A stretch of 64,000 nt of DNA from contig CAJNOP010000838.1 in NCBI GenBank assembly GCA_905250075.1, positions 1 through 64,000 on the forward strand. The letters run 5' to 3'. The translations under genes and the position numbers were made by a program. Shown here one piece after another: positions 46,823 to 58,223 of this stretch. This DNA is from Rotaria sp. Silwood1. Taxonomy: Eukaryota; Rotifera; Eurotatoria; Philodinida; Philodinidae. The notes beneath the pieces are model-generated. The model saw nothing but the letters and a program-made list of their open reading frames with translations. It was not told where the DNA came from and ran no database searches. Numbering within the stretch: the first letter of the stretch is position 1; every line of letters starts with the position of its first letter.

Positions 46823-48905
46823 ATGTATACTTTGAAAATAAAGCCTCTGCTCTATTTCGCGTTACTATTATTGATATTAGTATTACCGTTAGTATTATTA
46901 CTGCGATTATTACTTTTTTTTCAAGTGAATGGTCAAAAAAGCGACATAAACGGTAAATTATAGTATTTATTACTAAGAAAATGCATTCAATGGTGTAAAC
47001 AAATGACAGAATCACCTGTTCAATTTGGGTTATTTACTCTCATTCTGATAGTTTAGACCTCCAAGAGAAGCAAAGTCTATGTGACTACATATATTCGAAT
47101 ATGCTCTACCTAACTATGAAACCAGATTGCTCGATGCTATTACTAAGTTAGAAAAAACAAATATTTACTAGAATAGATCAATTTCAGCCTGCGAAAAATT
47201 ATAGAATCAATCTTGTAATTTCGTTATTTCTGCATCAAGATCACTTTAGTTTTGTTTGAAAGTCACATATACAGATAGATGAATTCCTGCTGAACACAGT
47301 CTCTTGAGAAAGAGTTTGAAAAATCGTTTATATTTAAATTCAAAATAATATGTTATATACCAAGCCAAAATAGCTTGAAAACATCATCTAATTTCAGCTT
47401 TTTTACAAAGATATTTGATATTTGCACATATGTGATTTTTGAAAACAGATACGAATACCAGATAATTTTTGTGACAACACGAGAAACATGAGAATTCGGT
47501 GCATAATTTTGTTGTAACACTAAGCCGAGAGTATGAGACCTAGGGATAAATACGACATCCACAAATATCTACACTCTCACACCTTTCTGCAAGTTTCTTT
47601 GGTTCCATTAGTTCTGTTTTGTCTATTGTTAATAATTGCTGATCCTGAATTATTGTCCGAGTTAGGAATACTTCCCGTTTTTGGAACTGGAGAAGAATAG
47701 CAACAGCTTTGAGAATAAAGTCATTACTAAATAAGTCTATTTTATAAGCGTCTTTGAATTTGTAAGAAAAGTATTTTATAGGAAATCTTAAAAAGTTTCG
47801 AGTTTCTATCGGCGAATGGAACTATTTTTTGTTACACAGTGTGTTAGGAAATGATTCTCTCAAACTTGTTCTTGAAAAGTTTAACAACTTTCTTTTCAAG
47901 AAGAATATTTTCTGTTGTAACTCTTTTTCTCACACGAGAGGGAGTCTTGTCAACAAGAATAATGATTAATTTGCTTTCTCATTCACTATAGTGATTCCCA
48001 ACATTCTAGCCGATGCCCGATGGATGCAGAATGGCTCAGCCGTTGCTAAAAGTCACGGAGCAGGTAATGCTACAAATCAACTTGATCATCCTTGGGGTCT
48101 CTTTATTGATGATGATCAAATGATGATCATCGCTGACATGTTTAACCATCGTATCATTCAATGGAAGATCGGTGATAGCCAGGGACAAGTCGTAGCTGGT
48201 GGCCATGGTCAAGGCACTCGATTGGATCAATTGAATGTTCCAACCAATGTGTTAATCGACAAAGAGACGGATAGTCTCATTATCTGTGACTTTGGAAATG
48301 AACGAGTCCTACGATGGCCTCGTCGCAGTGGCACAAGTCAAGGAGAAATTCTCCTCGATAACATTGCTTGTCAGGGGTTGGCCATAGATGATCAGGGGTA
48401 TCTCTACATATCTGACGGTCAGCAACATGAAGTAAGACGATATAAAATGGGAGATAAGAATGGAACTGTTGTAGCCGGTGGCTATGGCGGGGGTGGTGGT
48501 CTCAATCAACTCAATTCGCCGACGTTCTTATTTGTGGATCGACAAAAGACTGTCTACGTGTCAGACAGCTTGAATAATCGCGTGATGAAGTGGAATAAAG
48601 ATGCCAAGGAAGGAATCGTCGTTGCTGGAGGTCAAGGTCAAGGAGATGCTCTTACACAACTGTCATTGCCTAAGGGACTGTTCATCGATCTGTCGGACAC
48701 TGTCTATGTGGCAGATTGGGGGAACCATCGAGTGATGCGGTGGCCTAAAGAAGCGAAACAAGGGACTGTCATTGTGGGTGGAAATGGTCGAGGAAAAGAC
48801 GCAAATCAATTCGACTCTCCCACGGATTTGTCCTTCGATCGACATGGTCATCTCTATGTTGTCGACTATTTAAATCATCGAGTTCAACGCTTTTTTATCA
48901 AATAA
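46823..48905 (+). CDS. Membrane-anchored NHL-repeat beta-propeller protein
   Basis: The main exon at 47992-48905 follows a TATAG acceptor and opens in phase 1. A candidate first exon at 46823-46952 ends in phase 1 with a GTAAAT donor, so the joined protein is 347 residues. The first exon encodes MYTLKIK followed by an uninterrupted Leu/Ile/Val segment (about 8-33), a signal anchor. The second carries six NHL repeats, recognisable by L-x-D-x-x-x-x-(V/I)-x-(V/I)-x-D-x-x-N-x-R-(V/I) cores such as DTVYVADWGNHRVMRWPK, linked by VVAGGxGxG loops. This layout belongs to a large family in bdelloid rotifers. Function is unknown, and an extracellular propeller for ligand or partner binding is inferred. 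Base composition is clearly GC-richer than the flanks. The 1039-bp intron could hide a further small exon. Confidence 0.85.
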
Positions 48906-48942
48906 ACTCGTTAGTATAGTTGGCTCTGTTTTCTTGCTATGA

Positions 48943-48948
48943 AATAAA
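48943..48948 (+). promoter_or_regulatory. Polyadenylation signal of the NHL gene
   Basis: AATAAA lies 38 bases after the stop codon of the NHL-repeat gene. A second AATAAA overlaps the stop codon region itself. Confidence 0.5.
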
Positions 48949-50594
48949 TACTAATCAATCAAAAACAACTGGCTATTCGAAGAAGAATCAAGTTCATTCG
49001 TATTCTATTTATGTTTGATAAAAAACCAGTCTGATAGCACAGTGACGATCTAAAGGTCATGCACACAGGGCAGACTCATTCACACATAACATGTATATAA
49101 GATAGACAACTCCTGATCGTTTACCATGGGTATCAAAATAGGTCCTGCCCGAACTTTTAGAGACTAGACAAGGAATCTGTAATAGGATGACTTATCATCT
49201 TGATTCTAATAAAGTTTCTATCTTAACTCCGATTCTCTTTCAGACTATCCTTTTGACTCTTTACTCTCTTGTTCTCAACAAAAATAATCATCACTCACTC
49301 GTTTATCATCGGATAGATAAGACTGATGACTAAAATGGAAAAAAAGAGAAACATTCAATTGAAAAAATTTCAATAAAAATAAAAAAGAATTCAGTCAAAT
49401 ACTATCGGTTAAATACATACCTAGAAATATTAACAACCAAATCACTATTCTTCATTTAATTCAATAGAAGTAGTCCTAAAACGTATTAAAAAATAAAAAA
49501 TAAAAAAGATTATCTGAACTGATTAACACTAAAATGAAAACAAAACAAACAAAAATTTACGAGAGAAGTTTTTACCGGAAACGAAAATGGCAAAAAATTA
49601 AATAAGAAAAAAAAATATCTCGAATTTTCGGATAAAACCTATATTAAAATAGACTTAAAAAGCAGCTCATTTGAATTTTACACTACTAAAATGAAAAATA
49701 TCAAAAGACGTAAAGAACACGTAATGGTCATATTTTGACCTAACAGAGAAAGACTAAAAAATCACATATAAAATTTTCCATCCCGATCTTTCAAATTACA
49801 TTTAATGTACAAAAAAAATAAACTTAGAAAGTAACTTATTTGGTTTGATAATACTGAAATAAAAAGGAGCAGGTGGACATAGCTGAACTAAAGTACGTAC
49901 GAATTGCTCATATTTGGCACCAATCGTCACATAAATGTTTCACACGATTTACTGCTCGCAAATATACGGCTTATTGATCATTTTTCATTTGTAGGTAGTT
50001 TTTTACTCGGAAAAAAATGAAATTTTTGCTGCTGAAGATTTACTGTCCGTTAATTGTTTCGAGAAAGAGAAATGAACAAATGAGTAGACATTGCAACAAA
50101 CAATGCAGTGTGAGAATAAAAAAACATTCCATAGAATATATGAAATAAATAACAAAAAACAAAGAGAGATGGTTACTTAAGTGTTTGATGAACGTTGAAA
50201 ATATCTCAATCCAGCAGTTTTCAATAAACACCGGATTTTCAATAAGATCTTCATCATAATGTTGTCACAATTCCATGGAACATTCATTTGTTGCGAGTTT
50301 ATAATTCGAAAGTTTAAAAGTTGAAGCCACCATGTCATCTCGTATTATTACTATCGATGCTAACGATTATTCTTTTTGTAGTAAAATTAATCCTAATATA
50401 AATGTTGGGATGCAGACAATTTAGATATGTTTTCATTGGAGAATGTCAATCTTCCAAATAAATAATAGTATGTGATGTCGTATTATCATAATGATTGTAT
50501 AGATGTAATGGAAATTTGCTGAATGGTCTATATATATTATGATAATAATTAAGAGAGTTTTGGATAGCTGGATAGTCAGTGTGAGTAAGAATTG
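48949..50594. other. Intergenic, contains a diverged tandem repeat
   Basis: No gene is seen. The repeat at about 49370-49866 is listed separately. Confidence 0.6.
49370..49866. repeat. Diverged tandem repeat, period about 150-170 bp
   Basis: The motif ACACTAAAATGAAAA recurs as CACTACTAAAATGAAAA and TAATACTGAAATAAAAA near 49527, 49680 and 49848. Each is preceded by related sequence, for example AGACTTAAAAAGCAGCTCATT and AAACTTAGAAAGTAACTTATT (quoted in part). Three, possibly four, copies with considerable divergence are present. Confidence 0.5.
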
Positions 50595-51099
50595 CACACT
50601 AAAATAAAATATGTCGCAAGTTATAGTGTCGCAGGTTCAAACACGAGAATGTGTCATCTACGAACTTATTGCGTTCTGTCTGTTGACTATTCATTCACCC
50701 TTTTATTTTGCACACACAGCTCAATACAAACGACTCGATTGAACATTCGAAACTTATATACTTTTGTATTTTTTCTAAAGATTATTTCTCGATTTTTTAT
50801 TCGTCGAGAACATGCCGATCTTGGTCGCTGCTCGAGAAAGGATTACCCTGAAACGGTCTGATGGAGATCGTACCAACTTGAACCCGAACGGATCCCAAGA
50901 TCTGACCTGCTCAAGTTTTCAGATTGTGAATAATTAAATGAAAAAAATATCATAATTTTCTTTTACGCAAATAAAAAAAAATGCGTTGCATAGTAGATTC
51001 AAACAACGTTCTTAGAATGTGTCGCAACGAGCACCTCGTGTCGTACTTAGATGTGTTATATATTGTGTCGCAAAATACGACACATTTTATTTTAGTGTG
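50595..51099. mobile_element. 505-bp non-autonomous TIR element
   Basis: The ends CACACTAAAATAAAATATG and CATTTTATTTTAGTGTG are inverted repeats. Beyond them the arms share GTGTCGCA/TGCGACAC motifs. No transposase frame is present. No clear target-site duplication is visible on inspection, so the superfamily is not assigned. The interior includes GC-richer DNA near 50800-50920 that resembles the segments at 1.1 kb and 41.0 kb. Confidence 0.65.
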
Positions 51100-54000
51100 T
51101 AAACGTTATAAAGTCTATAATACATGATTTAACCGTAATAACGGTAGTGCTGCAAAAGATCTGAACCAATCCAGAAAGTTTTGGTTCGGATTTATCTCAA
51201 GTAGCACGAAAACTCATAATGTTAACAATCTATCATCATATGTATCAATCAAGTATACCTGTTAATAAATAGACGGACATGCCTAAAATATTCCATCACT
51301 GTATCAATGTTTTTGTTGTGATAAATAAACCATATCATTATAAGAGGAAAAGTCAGTGAACGAATATCACCACGTAACCCATTATATAACAAAAAACATT
51401 CAACTTGAGTTTGTTGCAATTAACATCGAATAATGGAAACAAAAGTTGTTCGATTGCTTGAGAGATTAGTATGCGAGTTTTGCGACTTTATTTTCTGACA
51501 TTTCCTCATCAGTTTCGTTAGGTATATGTGTATACTCGTCACATTCTATGACTGATAAATCTAAATAACTTGTCTTTGTTGCTTATAATTGTCATGTACC
51601 ATATGTAGATTCAATACAATTAGCAGACATTTTTAAAAGGTGTACGTGAATAGAGTTTTGTGTCTTCACTTTTATAAACATTTTTACGGAGATTATTATG
51701 CTTATGATCATTGTAGTTTTCTAGTCAATCAGTATTTCTCATTTCGAATTGAAGTTTTAGTTAATTATTCACTTATTGATGAATTTTTCTTTCGTTTCGT
51801 ATCGAAATAACTTTTCATTGGTTCATATCTCTTCTTCGAAATATTCGATGGACAGTAAGTCGTACACAGACGCATGAACATGTACGATCAAGCATGGGCC
51901 AGAAAAAATAAAAGTCACCTGTCATATCAAAAAACTTAATTAGCGCACGGTCACACATGGCGATTGACATTGCATTATTATTCATCAGAGTACCTAGCCA
52001 TGAAAAATTCTGGTTCCTAAATGTGAGCACAAAGTAGATTAACACACACATCGACATAGCCTCATCCACACTCCGATCAATTAAATAAATATAAAATAAT
52101 GAAAACTTGTTTTAAAAGAATTTACTGATTTTGATCATGATTTAATTGAAAAACATAGTGTAATACATTATTTGTTGAAACAAACAGTGATACGACAAAA
52201 AATTCTCATGAACCAACAAAGAACGAAATTTAAAGCTAGAGTTGAGATCTACTTGTCTAATTCGTCGTCTTGTTCATCTTAATACACACTGTTTTGAATC
52301 ATTGAATAGATATCCTCTTGTGCTCAAATATTTATTGCGAAGAAAAAAAAATGATTATACATTATCTAGTCATTTTATTTACATAGTAAATAAAACAAGT
52401 TATAAAAGTTAATATTGACAAAAGAAATAAGTCAACAAATAAAGATAAAAATAAGATCAATCCAAACCATAATCATATTAATGGTGCTAAAGAAAAAGAT
52501 GATCGATGACTCGTAGATATTTATTATACAACTTTTTTTTTAATTAATAATTATAATCAAAATGAGGTGAAACTTTAATAAAATTAAAAATGTGAAACGA
52601 TTCAATGGATTCATATATTGATTCAAGAATTGCTAATCATTAACGAATTATGTGGATTTATTCACAATAGGACTTGTGGAGACGTGTTTTTCTAATTTGA
52701 AAGGTGAAAGCAGTTTTAAGTTTTGTTTAATTATCCTTCATCACTCTTTTTAATAAGTAATGCAAGCAAAACATGATCATTGTTGATTTCACCGCCATTT
52801 TTAATAGGGGTTATTTTTTTAAACAAGATTTTTCTCACGAATATCTACATGTATAAATGTTAATTCTTTTAGCTTACACCTAATTGAAATTAATTAGTGA
52901 ATAACTATCGAAACTTATAACGGTCAGGTTCAAGAAGTTCAAATAGATTCCATGTCACTCACTTTATCTATGGTGACATTTTCAGCAATATTGAACTTTG
53001 AAAAATGCCTTCCCATACAAAGTTTCTGGAGATCTTCTCTTGTCTCGTAACGAGACCTTCAAAAATGATTTGTAACATTTATAAATGATTTTCCAATTTT
53101 TTATTCAGTTAAAAGAAGATTTTTCGTTTGATATTTGTATTCACTCACGTCATTGACAACGAATAAACTTAAACTTTTGAAAAAATCTAAGCTTATTTAG
53201 GAAAAATTTTGTAATAAACAAATATGTCACAGTGATAGAAAAAAAAAATTACAGTAAGTCCAATGTTACAAACGCATCAAATGATTCATCACTTCTATTT
53301 ATTAATAGCCGTCGACTTTTAAAATAATGTTTATTGTAGCAAGTCGTATCCTCTGTATAATCATAGCCTTCGTGCATAATAAATATTTTTTATTGGATAC
53401 AAAAAATATAAAATGCTAAAAAAAACATCAAAGCTTCACCTTGAATTTGAGGACGAGGGATTATTGTAGCTTGCTTAACGCACATTTTTATCTAATTACA
53501 TCAAGATGAATATCTCTATCCCTTCAATCTAGGACATTTACAATCATACATCAAAATAAATGAAAATATACCTATGCTGATCAAAACAAAAGTTTGGGAA
53601 TAAGTCAACAAATTCAATTTTATGACATGATCATGTCTTCAATATTACTGCGAATGACAACAAATGAAATTTTTTATTATACGTTTGTAATAAACGAATC
53701 AGTTGTATATTATACCGGTTAGGAACTTAACTAAAAGCATATATTACAATTTAATAATGTTTCTAACATCATTATTATTCAAATAGAGTCTATTTTATTG
53801 ATTTAAATTTCAATTATTAGTCATATTTTTGTGTCTCACGAAATTAAGTAAGACTACTTTAGAATATATATACATAGCAAACAATGAATGACCTATGATT
53901 AAAACCTTTTCATAAAATAGAAATTCACTGGACTTGTATTTCGTTTTTCAAGTCAAAACATTGAAGGTTAACTTCTACTACGATCAACTGTTTTTTGTAT

Positions 54001-57000
54001 TGTGACTATGTTTTCATTAGCTTGCAAGTACAGAAGTGCTCAAAAATGACTAAAAGAGTGCCTCTGAAATTAGAGACTGACTATCAATTCTGTCCCAGTA
54101 CCATATTAATAATTACACAAAATTCTTACTATCTCACATGTTTTTTTTATTATCGAATTCGATAAAGATTGATGTTATGTGAATTGATAACTGTTCAACT
54201 TTGTAAGATATTTCATTTTTCAGTTAAATATTTGTACATATTTCTGTCAAGTTTATAAAAATGAATATTGTTTCGTGTCTGTGCTACACATTAAGCCATA
54301 ACGAGAAAAAATTAAAAAGAAATGACATGACTGTATGTCTAATTTCGGTTCCATAGTTCTTCGGCAAATATCTGTAATTAGTAAATATGCATAGACATGT
54401 GTAAAATTGCAAAAAAAGAATTAATTTATTCATTAATAGAAAACATAGAATACAGCAAAAAATGAAACATATAAACAGAGCTATAATTGAATAGTGAGAG
54501 GAGTAATAAACTAATCTATCCAATTTCTTATATTATTTGTTTTGGACACAGTCGGCTTTCATTCTGTGTAGAAAGAAGTACTGAAGTCTTTAAATAAAAA
54601 TCCAGATACTTCGCAAGCATAAGAATCTAAAGACTTTATTAAAATAACTAGTATATTTTCATTGAATTATGTAACATGTTGTGTATTGTGATGAAGCTTA
54701 TTTATGAAAAATGTCATATATCTTTCATAAAAATCAAAATCTACCGCAATGAAAATTCCTAGTATTTCCATTTTATGAAATGTTTTAAACATTCATCTAA
54801 TACTAACATAAATATTATTTTTCATTTTAATATGATATAACATACACAAGAAAACTTGTACAATGCAGTTGTTCTGTAATAAAATAAAAAAAGCCTTGTA
54901 AATACATCAAGCGTGTCTGAACAATCATTTTCCTATGAAGTAAAAAACAATCATAATATTTATGGTTTATATTAATGTATCAAATAACAAAACATGGTGA
55001 CATTTCGTTACAACGATGATTGTATAAAAAAAAAAAGTTAATTATAGCAGATTTGTTTTGATAGTTTTGCTTAGTTCTCTGTATTTCTAATTAAACTCAT
55101 ATTATGCTTGTTTTGATACCGTTCGTTAGAGCATTGATTATTTTTTTTATCAAACTGTAAACATTTCATTTAATTGATTTTATTTATTTATCAAAAATTA
55201 AATAAATTGCGAAAAATGTTAAAACGTAATTCGTATAAACACTAATCTTTTCTTGACACAAAATTGTTTAATTTCAAAACAGGAGATTTATAAATCATAT
55301 TTAGACATGTTTGAAATATAAAATGAAAAATTTTTTCAATTGCAGAAAAATACTGAATTTTACTTCCCAAATTTCGTCTATGTTTTTTTGTATTTATGAG
55401 AAATTAAATTTCTTGTGTTATTTCTTTTTGCAAAAGAAACTTATCTGTAACATATAACGAAAGTCCAACTGAAGTTGCATAAATAGAATCAAAACTCAAT
55501 GTGATAGACAGAAATTAAGAAGTAATTTCAAAATTACATGGAAAAATTTTTTTTTCATAAATTAATCCAAGTTCTATCAAATCATATTCAAATAAAATAA
55601 ACTCCGAAGTTGGATAGAAATTGTAACACATCGAGCACAGGTTGTAGTGGTTCACTTTTACAATCTTTTAGTTTTTCCTAGAAAATTATCTTGAATGAAC
55701 CCAGAAAATGTGTTCTGCCTATTATCGCCCTCCTCACTTAAAAAAGTCCTAGATCTTCTACTAACTTAAAAGCATTTTTAATACTTGTTTTTAATTTCAT
55801 GAAAAATAGAACACTTACACTAGGTAATCAAGCAGAACAAACCAAAATATCTATCAAACTTTTTTTTTGTCTAGTATGCAACAATTTATCTACGAAAAGA
55901 CTTTAAGCAAGCTTTATTACATTACCTAGCGTTGTGATATTACCAAACTTCGTTGTGTTATGTAAGAAACTAGTAGAAAAAAAGAATTACTGTTTAACAT
56001 ATTTAGCGAAGATTTGTCTCAGAACTTGTGACAATGATTCAAACATCTTGATCAAATCTAAGCTTTTATGATTTATTTCAATACAAGATAAACTATAACT
56101 CTCGGAGCAGAAAGGATAAAATCCTATCAAATACGAATAGTGGCAGCTGATATAACAGAAAAAATGATAAGTCATAGGTGAATTTTCATAACGAAAACGA
56201 ATTCTGAATGAATAAAATTGCATATTTCATTGTCGTTAGAAGCTCAAAAGAAAAACCTTTATATTTTAACTGGTTAAATTTCTTCATATAATCAAATCAA
56301 CATTGAAAAACGACAAGGTTCTTTCTATACATTCAATGTAGTCATTTGCAATGGAAATTAATATGTGAAAATATCCTAGATGGTTTTCAATGGAATTTTA
56401 TTTTGCACTATCACAAATGAATTTAATTTTTTTGACTGAAAAAGTATCATAGAAAATAATATAACTGTCATGTGTAATTCATCATCTATTGAAATTTAGG
56501 CGAATTTTTATCTTTATAATGATCAACTTGTCTTTGTAAATATTATCAAATATCATATTTGATGAAGTCATTTTTGTATTCATATACGAAAGCATCAAAT
56601 ATTAGCTCGTCCTTGTTTCAATCTATCTTCAGCTTCAGGAACGGTTTCATATTATATCTGTATGTGTTTTATATCTGAACTCTTATATTTATGATTGATG
56701 TGGATGAATGAAAAAAAGAATCGAACATGATTTGATCTGTCTTGAGACTTTTTCTTTTCTAAAATGTTTTTTGTTTGAATTTATTTAATGATCATTTATT
56801 ATATTACATAATAATCTTCAAAGACACATTAAAAATATTTTCTTAATAATTATTATCTGACATTGATTCATAGTATTTGCTAGAGAACGAAAATCCTATG
56901 CTACTTGTTCATATTCGTACTACAATGAATACTTTTCATAAGTGTAACATTTCAACTAACATCCGAAGTTTTCATAGAGAATATTAACATGTTTTGAAAA

Positions 57001-58223
57001 TCATTCAGCCATAATTCCGATATTAATGGTTTTCATTGAAATTGAACATAAAGTTTCGAATAAATAATGAATATTAAAAGTTTGATATAGGAATTAGGTC
57101 TGTGATGAATATGACTCTACTTGAACACTTCGAAAAGTAAAGTAGTGGACAAACGTTTAACGACAATTTAGTTTTGATTTTTTTTTCTATAATGTTAAGT
57201 GATTAGCTCAATTACAGATAGTGATTTTAATAGCCAATGGAGTTTTCTATCTAATGCATTGTATATCAATATTTCTAAAAAACGAGACACTGTAGATTTC
57301 AGATTTTAGAAGGCTTTTTCGGATATCTTTTTTTTTAAGAATACTATTTTGAAGAGCAAAAAATGAGAGATAGTCAAATTTTCTACGACCTTCTTAAAAC
57401 TACCACAAAACCATTGAAAAACGCCTGTTTTTCGGTGTTTGTGATGCTTAATTTTTTAACAAAATATCGTAAAAAATGCAGCAATTCCTGGTTTGTGTTC
57501 TCTCAAATAGTATTATTAAAAAAAAAGAAGCTGTTCTGACAAAATCTCTCAGTTGATAAAGAACGCATTATATTTAAAACTTCATTTTCTATTAGAATCG
57601 ATATATGGATTCACCTAAAATTGGAGAAAAAAAAAATCAAAAATACATTGTTGTTAAACATTTTTTCTAACACTTTACTATTCATACTAAATGTGTTTCG
57701 GTTAAAACCGAAAATTTGTCTTCAACTGTATTGACGTCATCAGAGACTCTTTGCTCATGCTTCTAGAAGACATTAAAGCCTCTGTTGAAGCGAAATTCAA
57801 AGATTTGTAAGAGAGAGAAGTGAGCTTCCATCCGATCATAACAAGATGTGACTGTATGTGATAAAATCTTTAGAAATGTCCCATAGACCTCTAGTAATAG
57901 CTTTTCATTTACTTTTCAAATCATATCTATATCGTCAAAAGAATCTTTTTCATTGTCTTTCTTTTATAGCAATAAAAAATGTCAGACATTCTTTTATCCT
58001 TATATTATCAGAAAAATTTCATAGATCCATGTCATTAACATAAAGAGAATTTTTTTTCTTATTGATCTAATTGAATAACACATTGAGAAAAAGACAACAA
58101 ATATTAGTGCAATAAAAGAGAAATTTCAAATAAATATTCTTTTGTTTTTCAAAAACAAAAGAACAAATATAATGAAATGATAAAAGAGAAATAACTAAAA
58201 AAAAAAAGAGATATGATTAAGTT
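51100..58223. other. 7.1 kb intergenic stretch, no gene recognised
   Basis: AT-rich DNA throughout. The longest open frames (51815-52069, 54284-54523 and 55987-56223, all minus) are hydrophobic or Cys/Phe/Tyr-rich, lack motifs and lie in no splice context. No RNA gene is recognised. Confidence 0.55.

Noticed and set aside
47991-47993. GTG as the start of the NHL protein
   Set aside because: Non-ATG initiation is unlikely here. The base G at 47991 belongs to a TATAG splice acceptor, and a phase-matched membrane-anchor exon exists upstream.
50618-50640. GGTTCAAAC resembling a tRNA B box
   Set aside because: No A box at the right distance and no cloverleaf. It lies in the arm of the 505-bp TIR element.
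51815-52069. 84-codon minus-strand frame beginning MDEAMSMCVLIYF
   Set aside because: No recognisable family, no coding-type codon bias and no transcription signals. It is consistent with a chance frame.
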